From positions 47,277,923-47,341,922 of the forward strand of contig OW386293.2 in NCBI GenBank assembly GCA_936432065.2: a stretch of DNA of 64,000 bases, in the 5' to 3' direction. The DNA is from Rutpela maculata. Lineage: Eukaryota > Arthropoda > Insecta > Coleoptera > Cerambycidae. Numbering within the stretch: position 1 is the stretch's first letter; every line of letters begins with the position of its first letter. The translations under genes were made by a program, and so were the position numbers. Shown one piece after another: positions 23,466-34,783 of the stretch. The notes beneath the pieces are model-generated. The model had not been told where the DNA came from. It saw only the letters and a list, made by a program, of their open reading frames with translations, and made no database searches.

Positions 23466-24091
23466 ATGGCACTCTCACACATCATTATTCTTATATTGAC
23501 TATACAGTCAATATTATCCTTGCCAGCACAACCAAGAGCAGAAGAGTACAGACTTCCCAACTTGTACGCGCCTTCTTCTTACCAAATTGAGTTGAAGCTA
23601 ACAGCGGAAGCTTTTACAGAAACTAGCAATGAGTTTACAGGGAAAGTCACTATTCTGTTTACATTCACCAACCAAACTGACTACATTGGTTTACATGCCC
23701 AGCATGATTTTATCACCATCAATAAAATTACCTTCAATAACACAGATATAGCTGCTGATGGTTTTAGTGTCAGCAATGAAACAGATATTCTAAAAATCAG
23801 TGTGAATGAAATTACCCCTGGGACGGTCTACACTCTTGTTATTGAATATACGAGTCGTTTAAGTACTGGAGACATGTATGGTTTCTATAAAAGTAGCTAT
23901 GTTGATGCAGACAATATCACAAAGTACTTGGCAACAACCCAGTTTGAGTCTACATACGCAAGACGGGCTTTCCCTTGTTTTGATGAACCAGCACTGAAGG
24001 CGACGTTTGCGTTTACGTTTACATTTCCTAGTACTTTGAATGTGCTCTTTAACACTCTTCCAAGTAATAATGTCACAGACTCGAGTACAAA
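23466..24091 (+). CDS. Aminopeptidase N (M1 family), first coding exon
   Basis: The first 25 residues are a hydrophobic signal peptide (MALSHIIILILTIQS...), as expected for a secreted or GPI-anchored gut aminopeptidase. The M1 N-terminal beta domain follows, with YRLPNLYAPSSYQIEL and the hallmark ARRAFPCFDEPALKATF near residues 162-178. The exon ends at a GTAAGT donor (24092), leaving two bases of a codon. A pyrimidine-rich tract and AG at 23456-23457 just before the ATG look like a splice acceptor, so an untranslated exon probably lies further upstream. In the family the enzyme removes N-terminal residues from peptides using a zinc site. The family call is firm; the exact paralogue is unknown. 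Confidence 0.9.
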
Positions 24092-24479
24092 GTAAGTACA
24101 TTTTTCAATTATTGTTTTAGTCGTAAAGGTGCATTATCATGCATCCGATGTCCGATATTCGAATCAAATATCTGATGTTTTTTATTAGATAAAGAAAAAT
24201 GTCAGTTCACATGGATCCGAAATGTTTTGTCTAATAATCGTATATTTTAGTGATATTTAAGCTTGATTTTAATAAGCTTAAAAATAGTTTCCGAACACTG
24301 TCAAAAGTTTATTGAAATTATTGGCAGATATTATGAAATAATTAAAATGTTGTTTATTATTATATGGCCCTTTTTATAAAAAAAGGTTGTGAAAATCAAC
24401 TTGTAATTTTCTATATTTGCAAATATCTCACATCCAAAGTCTTTTTCTCTTTTTTAAATCAAATCAATAACTATATGAT

Positions 24480-24967
24480 AATAGTAGATTGTAATACAAG
24501 TGTGGCAAGGGCTTCATTGCAACACGATGTATGAAAGTAGGAACAAGAGCGCAGCGAGTTTTCCTATCATACGAGTTTTGCAATGAAGCTTGCCACATGT
24601 GTGTTACATACTATTTTTTCTACGGTTGTGAAGTTATTTCCCTTTTTTAAAGTCTTTCCAAAATTTTAAATTTGCTGCCTGTCAGATTTTATTTAAAGTG
24701 ACGTTTTCCGCAGTCATACTGAAGTTAGAAAATTTGACTTTGTAATTGCAATTCATGTGTAATTAATGTACATTTATAGAATTTAATTGTTATTACCAGT
24801 AAGTAATATAAAATTCTTTACGGTAAACACACTATTTTATTCCGGTGTGTGAAGATTTAATCAAGGCTTGCGGCAAATTCTTTGCCGCACGGCGTGCGGC
24901 AAAGTGATATTTTCTGCAGTCATTTTGAAGTTAGAAAATTTGACTTTCAGCACAATCGTAGAAAAAA
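24480..24967. mobile_element. Palindrome plus short-inverted-repeat element, copy A
   Basis: A 136-bp imperfect palindrome (24480-24615; ends AATAGTA / TACTATT, apex GAGCGCAGCGAG at 24547-24558) is joined to a second module. That module is bounded by 17-bp inverted repeats, TTTTTTCTACGGTTGTG (24614-24630) and CACAATCGTAGAAAAAA (24951-24967), with one mismatch. Inside it is a 47-bp direct repeat (24695-24741 and 24901-24947). The same layout with unrelated stem sequence recurs at 31254 and 52676. It has no coding capacity. Confidence 0.7.
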
Positions 24968-26253
24968 TTCATTTTAGCCACTTTTTGAAACATTTTTGAT
25001 GATTAACAAAAGTGAGGTTCAGATCTATACGTCGCGTGGTCGGAAAAATATTCAACGTCAAAATATCCGACGCTGCGTTGTATAAAAGGTAAAACTTTCG
25101 GACGGTGACAGCCCGCCAAATTAATGTCAAATAATTCCTCCACTAGAAAAACTTTCGGATCATCGCATCATTGGGTCGTAAGTTTGGAATGATGAAAGCG
25201 ACCTATTCCTTTTGATAAGGCCAACCCCTATCCAACTACGAATTGTTAACCCCTGCCCATTTGAAGGGAGAAATATTCAAATCTCTGTAACTCAGCAACC
25301 CTTTGAGATATCGGTTTAGTTCGAATACCAAAATTTCGTAATTTACAGGAGAATAATGTATATTAGAGTATGTCGATTTTCTTATAATTAACGAAATATT
25401 AGTCAATTTTTTGGACACCCTATTAAAGTGTTTATTTTAAAATTTGCTGAAATATGCTTTCAATGATCATAAATACTAAAATTGCATTGTCCTAAAAATT
25501 TTGACAGTAGTTTTAGGAAAATACATCGTAGAGCAATATTTTCTTAATGTAGATTTTTTTAATATACTTGGTATTTTCGGATTTTTGTTAAAGGACCCCG
25601 CACATTTCTTATGGAAATTAGGTTTTTGTGGAATTGCATGAAAATTTGATGTTGTGAATTTTGACCTCCTGAATAAAAGTCTCATATACTATAAGTAGGA
25701 CCTTAAACAATGAACAGTATTTGAGATATGGCTTGTCAAAACTAGACAATTTCCATGATTTTAGACATTGGAGAGTCTCTTACTCTTAAATTTACCTTTA
25801 GGGGAAAAGCGTGAGAGAAAAAAAATATGTACTTAAATACTAAATGATTTAGGATTTTTTTCAGAGTTTTTTTATCAAATTTTAATAAAAATTCTTTAAA
25901 ATTATTTACGCAAAACTTTCCACTCTATTTAGCACCTTTTATTTATTCACTATCTTTTCTGAAGGATGAATACCCTGTATATATATTTAATTCAAAGTAT
26001 ATCAGGTTTTCTTTCTGGCCATAGTGATAACTATATTCCAAATATTTAATCTGCCGTTTCTTTACTAGATACCGTAAATGAAAACCAAATTGTCGCTGCT
26101 ATGAATACTGAAAATGGTATACGTTATTTAACCCTAACCGAAATTAATTTCGTTTTCGGTCCCTGCTTGCCCGGCGTGCTTAACTTCGTCGATCGAGGTC
26201 CAGTCACTGAAACCGGTACCGTACCTCACCTCACTCATATTTTCTCTTCTCAG
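24968..26253. other. Intronic DNA, nothing recognised
   Basis: AT-rich intron sequence without coding signal. A short stretch near 25590 (TTAAAGGACCCCG) recurs inverted near 32265-32277, so part of this may be an old dispersed repeat. Confidence 0.45.
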
Positions 26254-26695
26254 TTGTGTTAAGTACATGCCAAATATTATATTATCGTTCTCCGTTACAT
26301 TTTTTTCATTATATTTTTATATCCTGATTGTGATTATCCTGTATATTTCTCATCTTCCTCGACAGTTGTGTTAACTGCATACGAAATATGAACGTCCTCT
26401 ATCACATTTTTTTAAATAATTTTTAGGGTGTATATTATTCTCCTTTGGCAGTTGGTTGTGTTAACTGCATGCGAAGTATTAACGTCCTCCGTCACATTTT
26501 TTCATTATATTTTTATAGTGATATTCTTTATATTTTGTAGTTGCCTTAACTTCATGAGAAATATTAGTATCCTCCGTGACATGTTTTTCCTTACTTATAT
26601 TTTCTATGGCACACATCTGCATATTTCTAAACGGATGTCCAGTTTCTCGTTGGCAGTAGCGTCAACTATTTACCAAATATTATTCTCCTCCGTCA
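26254..26695 (-). repeat. Diverged tandem array, about 100-bp unit
   Basis: Four to five diverged copies, each with GTTGTGTTAACTGCATGCGAA followed within 30 bases by CCTCCGTCACATTTTTT. Read on the minus strand these match the array at 36590-37440, so the two arrays are the same family in opposite orientation. Confidence 0.7.

Positions 26696-26758
<63 letters not shown>
26696..26758. repeat. GA microsatellite
   Basis: About 31 uninterrupted GA units. The open reading frames that cross it (Arg-Glu or Ser-Leu repeats) are products of the microsatellite and are not genes. Confidence 0.95.
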
Positions 26759-26761
<3 letters not shown>

Positions 26762-27305
26762 ACAGTCAGACAGACTGAAGGAATTAAATAACATTCATAT
26801 TCGGAAACGTGAAAATCCGGAGAAACCACATAGGGTGATTTTTCCATGATTACAGTACTACAAAAATAATACAAATTCTATATCATTATTTAAATAAATA
26901 ATTTTTTACTCTTGCACTTTTCTTGTACTTGCATTAATAGTTCAAAAGTTTTTAGTCTAGTTTTGATAAGACACACCAAAACTGTTCATTATTTGAGGTC
27001 GTGCTTATTGAGACTTTTATTCAGATCAAAATCCACAACATATAAAATTGTCGGTCAGTTATTTCAACCCCGCAAACAAGTTCCCTCATGAAAATCAAGA
27101 GGTATCAAGTTTGGGAACCTCGCTGGCCACAATATCGAAATAGACCGATATCTCAAAAGTGATACTTTGCATAATGGCGTTAAATATGTTAAATTTAAAA
27201 AAATTGTTGTTCTGAACAATCTTAGATTTGGTTCTCCGTCCACGATATTTTAAGTATTTTTTATTAATTTTCCCCTTCAAATTATATTATATTCTTATAT
27301 TCCAG

Positions 27306-27605
27306 CTTAACAACGATTATCTTCAACACCACTCCAAAAATGCCAACGTACCTAGTAGCTTTTATTGTATCAGAATTTACTTGTACTCCTGGGAATTCCA
27401 TAGGAACAGCGCCTTACCAAGTGTGTTCAAGAAAAGAATCTGAAGCTACCAGAGAGCTTGCAGTTAGACTTGGTCCACAGCTGTTAGACCGTTTGAACAA
27501 CTTCACTAATTATGATTATAGCCGTGGAATTGCAAAGATGGATCAAGTTGCCATTCCAGATTTTGCCGCTGGGGCCATGGAGAATTGGGGACTGGTTACA
27601 TATAG
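27306..27605 (+). CDS. Aminopeptidase N (M1 family), second coding exon with GAMEN
   Basis: Continues the first exon in phase. Residues 209-308 of the joined protein include PTYLVAFIVSEF and end in AIPDFAAGAMENWGLVTYR. GAMEN (about residues 298-302) is the exopeptidase substrate-binding motif of M1 enzymes. The donor GTAAAG begins at 27606. The next expected exon, with the HEXXH zinc site and the downstream Glu, is not visible anywhere in the remaining window. Either it lies beyond 64 kb or the gene is truncated. There are no stop codons or frameshifts in either exon. Confidence 0.9.
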
Positions 27606-28123
27606 GTAAAGATTATGTACCACTTATCTTCTTTGTTTTTTTTGTCTATTTGCTTTACCAACAAAATGTAGTATGAAACGAAAGATTAAATATTGCAACA
27701 AATATTAATTTAAGGCTGAATTAAAAAACAATTCCATTTAAATTACCTGTATCGATTAAAATTCGTAAAATATGTAGAATACTTTTTGGTCTTCTACTTC
27801 ATGATGAAATGATAAACACCTATTGACCTCTGCACGACTAAGACAACCTGAGTAAAAGAATACTAAAAATGAGAAACAAACTGGATTTTATATACAGAGG
27901 CTCTGTAAACCAGAGCTGTGCACTAATCACTCATTTTTTTTTTGAGCACTAAGCACTGCCCGGTGTGCTACAACTAAATTTAAATCAAAGTTGATGCCAC
28001 TCAGATTATTTTTTATTTACACATGTTTAGATGTATATAGAACCAATTTCCATGATATTTAAAATCATTCATCGCAGACATTTTTTTTTACAAGTATTTT
28101 ACTTTTCTTGTTCAATGACACAG
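27606..28123. other. Intron or intergenic DNA, nothing recognised
   Basis: Follows the aminopeptidase donor site. No further exon was recognised. Confidence 0.45.
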
Positions 28124-28660
28124 CCCACAAAAAAAGTGGTCTGGCCTGCAGACCAGACCAGTATATCCTTATAAATTTGTATCCGCTGAAACCGAATTCG
28201 AAGTTAGAATTGTCATATTGGCTCGTTTTTTACCTCTAATCCCAAAAAAACACCCTCCCAAAAAATTGTCTGTCCGGCGGATCATACTAGTGCATCCTTA
28301 AGTGCATCCTTATGTATTTGAACCCTCTGAAACAGAGTCAGAATTGTTAAATTCTCTCGGTTTTCTTCCCTAACCCCAAAAAATATCCCCAAAACAAAAA
28401 AAAGCGGGACCAGACCAGTGTATCCTTATGTATTTAGACCCACTAACACCGAATCCGAAGTCAGACTTGTCAGATTGGCTCGTTTTTCACCCCCTTACCC
28501 CAAAGAAACACCCGCCCAACCGCCCAAAAAATGGTCTGTCCGGCGGACCACACCAGTGTATCCTCATGTATTGGGTAAGGATAAACTGGTCTGAAAAACT
28601 GAGAAACGAGCCAATCTGACAATTCTTACTTCGGGTTCGGTTTCAGCGGGTCCAAATATA
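28124..28660. repeat. Tandem array of about 145-bp units
   Basis: Three diverged units, each with GACCAGACCAGTGTATCC, a GCTGAAACCGAA-type block and a TTGGCTCGTTTTTCACCC block, are followed near 28575-28660 by an inverted partial unit. The unit resembles the outer 100 bp of the inverted repeats at 38941 and 41895 (GACCACAAAA ... GACCAGACCCAGTGTAGC ... GCTGAAACCGAATCTGAA), so the array appears to be an amplified transposon end. The DD41D element is inserted in the inverted unit. Confidence 0.7.
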
Positions 28661-30796
28661 CAGTGTGTCCCAGGATAGATGTAACAAGAGGTGTAATGGA
28701 CCAAAAATTTTAAAATTTTGGAATGGTATTTGGGGATTGAGTCCTGCTTATTGTAGAACTAAAGTATACCAAAAATGACTTGATTTGGTGTTCTACGGGG
28801 TGTTCTATAAGCAAAGTTGTAAAAATCACCACTAATAAAGTACCTTTAGTTTTCAAAATATGAAAAAATTCCACTAAGAAAAGTTATTTAGAATGCAATT
28901 ATATACCTCTATACCAAATTTCAGGAATATAAAATTATTTTTTTGAAACTTCCCATTTTTTGCGAATTAAGAGTTGAATTCATATTTAAAGTTGTGTAGG
29001 AGCAAATGTTAATCATCTCAAAAAGTAGGCTATTGGTAAATAAAAAATTGAATATACGAGATGTAAGAAGGTATAATGTTAATCGAACTAATTGTAAAAC
29101 AAGAAACAATTACTGACAGAAGATTAATATTAATAAATTAGTAAAAATTATAACAAGTAATAAATGTCAAAAACATAACAGATGCACAAACAAATTAATT
29201 ATTGAAAAATACAAAACAATGTTTACAATTTTTTTATTATTCGACGTAGCTACCACGCACATCCACACACATTTCGATCCTTCGCGTGAAGTCCTTAAAA
29301 CTATTTCGAATATGATCTAACGGTATGGAGTTTACCGCATTTGTAATTCTCTGCTTCAATACTGCTACATCGTTAGGAAGTGGTTCAGCGTAAACCAACT
29401 GCTTGAGGCGACCCTATAAAAAGAAATCCAATATTGATAGGTCTGGGGATCTTGCCGGCCACTTGATCGGTCCATTCCTGGCAATTCAATTTTCTCCAAA
29501 ATTTAAATTCAACCACCGATTAACCATTTCTGTGGAGTGGCCAGGGCAACCATCATGTTGAAAATGAACTAAAGGCATATCTCTTAAAATATTTAAATGT
29601 TCTTCAGAAAATCTTTCAAGAAGCTGTAAATAAGTGTGCTGGTTTAATCTTCCCTCAATGAAATAAGGTCCAATAACTCCAACGTGATAAGAAACGGCAC
29701 ACCACACATTCACTTTTTTATAATATTGTCTTCTACAATGAATTCTAAAATTTGGATTTTCAGAAGCCCAAAACCGACAATTCTGAGATGAAACAACACC
29801 ATTGGTTGTGAATGTGGATTCATCTGAGAAAATTATGAAATGATGAAAAAATCTCTCTTCCATGACTTTCTCTCCAATGGTCAAACAAAAATCCAACCTA
29901 CGGCCGTCATCTCCCTCTTCAAGCGTATGTTTATAATTTGCTTTATATGCCCTAATTTTGCCTTGTAAATTCTCTGGAGTTCAGACTTGCTAATATTAAT
30001 AATAGCTGATCTCTCTCTTAGTGGCATCCTAGGATTTTCTATAACAGAGGCATGAGCTATAATTGTCTTCATCATATGCTTTTATTTTTCTTTTCATGTT
30101 AAGAACACTACCAGTAGCCAGAAACTTTTTAATTATTCTCATAGCCTGAGTACGTGCCAAAGCAGTGTTTGGAAATTTCAAATTAAACTGGCTTACCACT
30201 TCTCTTAGCGAGTTTTCACCGCCAATTCCGCATCATTGCACAATATAAATTTTTTCACGCACTGTGACTACCATTTTCACTACCATTTTTTATGCTTGGT
30301 TCGTTAATTTGAAACAGAAATTAAGGATAATATTGACTACGTTTGACAGATATGTCAATAATAAATGATAATGTGTATCCACTGCTTTTCTCATAGCCTA
30401 CTTTTAGCTTCTACATAACTTTAAATATTAATTCACAAAAAATAATTTCTATGCAGTTTTAATTGAATGGATTAAAATAAAATACTAATTTATTGAAAAA
30501 TGGGAAGTTTCAAAAAAATAATTTTATATTCCTGAAATTTAGTATAGAGGTATAAAATTGCATTCTAAATAACTTTTCTTAGTGGAAATTTTTCATATTT
30601 TGAAAAATAAAGGTACTTTATTAGTGGTGATTTTTACAACTTTGCTTATAAAACACCCTGTAGAACAACCAAATCAAGTCATTTTTGGTATAATTTAGTT
30701 TTACAACAAGCAGGACTCAATCCCCAAATACCATTCCAAAATTCCAAAATTTTTGGTCCATTACACCTCTTGTTACATCTATCCTGGGACACACTG
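28661..30796 (-). mobile_element. DD41D mariner-like transposon with long TIRs
   Basis: Terminal inverted repeats of about 375 bp: the left starts CAGTGTGTCCCAGGATAGAT at 28661, and the right is its reverse complement ending at 30796. The element is flanked by TA on both sides (28659-28660 and 30797-30798), the Tc1/mariner target duplication. Removing it rejoins an inverted unit of the 145-bp array. The right arm has an extra block of about 60 bp. It encodes one broken transposase on the minus strand. Confidence 0.9.
29237..30293 (-). pseudogene. DD41D (rosa-like) transposase, broken
   Basis: Begins near 30293 (MVVKMVVTVREKIYIVQ) with a helix-turn-helix-like N-terminus (NSLREVVSQFNLKFPN). 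The catalytic part carries FSDESTF (first Asp), VHFQHDGCPGHS (second Asp) and SPDLSILDFFL (third Asp in ILD). I count 41 residues between the second and third Asp, the spacing that defines the DD41D group of the Tc1/mariner superfamily. Two in-frame stops sit where the family has Trp: one after GEN, one in FL*GRL. Each fits a G-to-A change in TGG. A further stop follows YIVQ, and frameshifts lie near 29880-30075. Dead copy. Confidence 0.85.
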
Positions 30797-30798
30797 TA

Positions 30799-31253
30799 TA
30801 AGGATACACTGCACAGTGTGTAAAATTTCACAAGTAGCAGCCAAAATTCAAAATTATCAACTTTGCAATCTACCCGTGAGATTAATTTATTAGGTAGAGA
30901 ACATTTCAGCCCTCTTGGAATGCAAACAACAACAACCTTGGGCCCATTTTACCCTCCGATATCGAAAGCCGAAGTAGCCCTTAATCGATGCATAGTTTCC
31001 GAGATTCGAATACAGTCAAATACTAGTAAAGTTTGCGCTGAGATTATTCTTTTACAAATTGACTATTCCGTGAATTGTTGGGTTGTACATAAGACACGTG
31101 TATATAGTGAAGAATGCCACATAGGCTGTTGAATTTGTTTAGTTTAAGAACATTGTTTATAATAGTGTAAAAAGATAAGTGTTATAGACAAAGTTCCAAA
31201 AAATTACTAAGAACCTACCTCTGAAAATTAAGAATAAAGAAGTTACAGCAATT
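30799..31253. other. Intergenic DNA, nothing convincing
   Basis: An 89-codon plus-strand frame starts at 30863, but it has no motif and sits next to repeats. I do not call it a gene. Confidence 0.4.
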
Positions 31254-31720
31254 AATAGTATATTATATTACTAGGAGTAGAACGCACTCTTTTTTTTGTG
31301 TTGAGCCCAGGATTTGCGGCTGAGGCGAAGCCGAAGCCGCAAACTGGACGAAACACAAAAAAAAGCGTTCTACTCTGTGTAATATATACTATTTTTTCTT
31401 CAAGCGTATTAAAATGCAAAAATTCATTTATTTATCATAAATGTACAAATATTCAAACTACAGTCTTACATGTTGACACAATATGACAAGTGGCTAGTGG
31501 ATAGCGCGCCACCGGTGGCTTTCGGTATTAACATTATGTTACTAGTAAAACAATACCCACTGCGGTGGCGCTTTCGGAACTAACATTATGTTACTAGTAA
31601 AACAATGTCCACTACGGTGGCGTTCGGTACTAACATTTTGTTACTAGTAAAACAATGTCCTACTTCTACTTCTGTTTTTGGTGACATAATTTAAACATTT
31701 TAATACGCTTGAAGAAAAAA
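31254..31720. mobile_element. Palindrome plus short-inverted-repeat element, copy B
   Basis: A 140-bp palindrome (31254-31394; ends AATAGTATATTA / TATACTATT, apex near GAGGCGAAGCCGAAG) is followed by a module bounded by perfect 25-bp inverted repeats (31392-31416 and 31696-31720; core CTTCAAGCGTATTAAAA). Inside is a tandem array of about three 51-bp units (31514-31660) with TGTTACTAGTAAAACAAT in each. The layout matches copy A at 24480, but stem and repeats differ in sequence. Confidence 0.75.
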
Positions 31721-32824
31721 AAATATATATAAAATACTCAAAAATTAGAGAGCAAAATTAAAAAAACTACTGCAGATCTGACTTTTTGGAATAAGAACAA
31801 CTTTGTTTAAAATTTAATTTTTAATAGAATGGCATATGTTTCAAACCTTCTCCGATCGAAAATTATTTTTAAACTACAGCGCCATCTCTGGTGATAATGT
31901 TATAATAGTAAATTGTACTTCCCGAAGAAGGCATTAACCATAGAAATCTATTACCGTTTACAGAATAAAAATATATTTCTTAGTTTCCGAAATATCGGCC
32001 GTGGGAATGTTAACTGAAACACACTGTATATATTTTACCTAACCTAAAAATTGATAAAAAAATTCTGAAAAAAATTCCTGAGCTTTATTGCACATGACCA
32101 AAAATATATTTAGTTTGAGTACGATATTCTTGAATGTTTAAAATGACGCAAATTACCTAACTTTGACAAGCTGTATCTCAAAAACTGTCCATAGGATCGG
32201 CACGATGTGATGAGAACTTTGATCAGCATGACTTGAACTACAAAATAGCAAAGTTTTGTTCCGGGGTCCTTTAAGGAAAAAAATCAAAGCTATACAAAAT
32301 CTAACTTGGAAATAAAAAACATTTTTTAAGTACTGTAGATAGAAATAGATAATAATTACTACTGTATCGGCTGTAATAAAATTGGAAGTACAGGAATACC
32401 AAAAAAGACTATCAATATCAAAACTACGTTCCCTGCAATTCAAATGTTATTGTTTTTCAAATACTATTTACAGAAAGAGGTCGGTTAGCTTCAAAGTCAA
32501 AAATAATTTTCGGAACTTGAATGACAAAAGATAAATTTGATATAATAAAAACATTTGATTTTGCCGACATCATAGACGGATTAGTAAAGCATTAAACGTA
32601 ATAATATTTAATTAGTGTAACTAAAAATTAGACGAAAAAAGCAAGGCAACTTAGAATTTTATAGAAATAACAAATTGTAATTATATGACATCAAGAGTTC
32701 AATATGGCTACACATTTTTGTAAACGTGTATTCACATACCTTCTTATGTTTTTAAAAACGTTTTGTAAAATATTCTCCAATTTCATGTAGTTTTGGAGGT
32801 CTTCAACCCGCAACTATTATTAAT
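31721..32824. other. AT-rich intergenic DNA, nothing recognised
   Basis: No coding signal. A minus-strand frame at 32443-32153 has no motif and overlaps a dispersed repeat fragment (CGGGGTCCTTTAA near 32265). Confidence 0.4.
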
Positions 32825-32826
32825 TA

Positions 32827-33494
32827 CTTCCACGTCCAGTGGAAGTATAGTAACGACAAAAAAATTTTTAAAAATTTTTATTGTCCAAATAGGCTTAAAA
32901 TGTCATGAAACGTCGAGATTTTAAGTTTGAGCGAAAAAAAAATTTCTGTCTGTCTGTCGGTCTGTCTGTCTGTAACTTTTTTTTTGTGCGCACGTTTACT
33001 CTGGAACCGTTTAAGATATTGACTTGAAATTTGGTACACATATGTACTTTAACGAGATCTAGAACTAGATTATATTTTCATCTTGTTCCGTCGAAGGGTT
33101 TGGGGGGTAAATTGGGGTAAATTTGGGGTAAATAGGTCAATCAAGCAGGTAAGAGTCCATGAAATTGGTATTTAGTATATACAAGAGAAGCTAAGGTCTC
33201 AAAAAAATTTTTGGCATTAGCCACCCCCATTACCACCCCCACCCCCTTATTAAAGGGAATGAAAAAAAATTGTGATTTAGCGTACATATGTACGGGAGCC
33301 AGAAACCTCAAAATATTTTTTTACTTCATCCACCCCCCACTGCCACCCCCCTATCACCACACCACTACCGATGTGGGGTATCGCTTTATGGGTTTTTGGG
33401 GTAGAGGATTTCAAATATTATATTATTAAAGTTCCATAAACAATTACTTTCACATACAAAGTTTTTTTCGTTGTGAGTGACTTGGATGTGGAAG
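32827..33494. mobile_element. Non-autonomous DNA element, TA-flanked short TIRs
   Basis: The left end CTTCCACGTCCA (32827) and right end TGGATGTGGAAG (ending 33494) are inverted and flanked by TA (32825-32826, 33495-33496). The left end folds into a small hairpin (CTTCCACGTCCAGTGGAAG). A CTGT-rich simple repeat lies at about 32944-32976, and C-rich tracts follow near 33225-33350. Size is about 670 bp, with no coding capacity. TA flanks suggest Tc1/mariner mobilisation. A related hairpin head occurs at 36407. Confidence 0.5.
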
Positions 33495-33496
33495 TA

Positions 33497-34194
33497 GTGA
33501 TTCCTTGGGCAGCGGTTTTTTGGTAGTATGCACCGAGTTGTAGTTTGATTATGTCAGAAGCAACATATTTGGTGTTATAAAATCTTTGGACCTTTCCATT
33601 GACCTTTTATGGATTTTTTTCATGGGCCCTTTTGTAACTTTACCATAAATGTGGTAGGAATACTGTGGTATATCGTTGGACGAGTAACAGTTGTATGTTT
33701 TCCGTAATCGTGAGGATGTTGACATTACCATTTTCATGGTTTGAGACTGGAAACACGAGTGAGATAAGATAGGATTAGTGCTGGTTCTAGAAAGTGGTGA
33801 AAGTATCATAATAGTGATTTTATATTTGAATATCTATACTCAAATTTCATCTTTTCAAGTAGTTTAATCTTGGCTTTCAGCCATACTTTATTTAATTGTC
33901 TTTCAACTTCAGCTTATATTTTGACTACCGCCCATTCAACAAATTGGCATTATTGCCTTCAGCGCATATTACTGTCTCTCATGTTACATTTATTGTAAGG
34001 AAAATAGTTATTTTCTATGCGTTTAATTCTCATAATAATTTGTACATTCTACATTATTATTACAGGTCACATCAGGTACAGTAATAGGTACATTATAGAT
34101 ATCCAGTAGCGTGTCTATTGGCATCCTAAGAATTTTTTTGTTTTATTTAGTAATAAGTTCGAACCACGACCACGACTCCATTAAAGTACATGAG
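33497..34194. other. Intergenic DNA, nothing recognised
   Basis: A minus-strand frame at 33809-33549 has no motif I can assign. Nothing else is seen. Confidence 0.4.
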
Positions 34195-34385
34195 AACCGG
34201 GCATAGTTATCCCAAACCTATTATAGGGGCAGAAATTGACGGTACAATATTGCGGTGTTTTCCATAACATGAACCATAGCCGTTTCTAATTCCTTGAGAG
34301 TATAAATTCTGGTTTTGAATACTTCCAGTGATTGCCAGGTTTGGTGATCGAGAGGGCCATCCACCTCCACTGCTTATTCTGTTGC
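34195..34385 (-). pseudogene. Relic of a mariner/IS630-like transposase C-terminus
   Basis: Minus-strand translation gives GWPSRSPNL, then after a frame change LEVFKTRIYTLKELETAMV and NTAILYRQF. The pattern WPxRSPxL followed by a KxRxYxxxxLxEL segment is typical of the C-terminal third of mariner-like transposases. Only this fragment is recognisable, and frameshifts and stops follow it. The call rests on a short match. Confidence 0.4.
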
Positions 34386-34783
34386 AGAAAAAATGTTCTA
34401 AACTTCTAATAATCTATTTTGATGGTTAGGGAGATATACTTACACGAAGAACTTAATCGGCTTTTTTAATTGGTAGAGGTCTGAAATGAAAACAAAATTT
34501 TGCTGTATGAAAAATTAGACGCAAAATTATTTTGTTATTTCCTTTCTATATCCAATTCATGACGAAAGCGTTGAATATGTGCTATGCACAATGCACATGT
34601 TAAAATAAGGTTTTAACTTTAGCAAAGTGTACGTTACTTGGAAACTTGTCTATTATCTACATACCAGCAGTTAATAATACACATGTCAAACTAATAATTT
34701 ATCAGAATATCGGTTTAAAAATAGATCACACCATTACTATTAAAAATAGCATTTTTAAACAAATTAATATACAGGATGCAATT

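Larger units (their letters stand above)
24092..27305 (+). other. Aminopeptidase N intron
   Basis: Runs from GTAAGT (24092) to TTCCAG (ending 27305). The two exons join in phase (AA + C) without loss of expected residues: the fused region NTLPSNNVTDSS / LTTIIFNTTPKMPTYLVAF fits the M1 family alignment, so no exon is missing here. The 3.2 kb intron contains a palindromic element (24480-24967), a tandem array (26254-26695) and a GA microsatellite. Confidence 0.8.

Noticed and set aside
26428..26778. 116-codon frame ending in an Arg-Glu repeat
   Set aside because: The repeat is the GA microsatellite at 26696-26758 and the rest lies in the tandem array in an intron. No protein motif.
34165..34185. 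GTTCGAACC, possible tRNA or SINE B box
   Set aside because: No cloverleaf or SINE body around it; it overlaps the decayed mariner-like relic.
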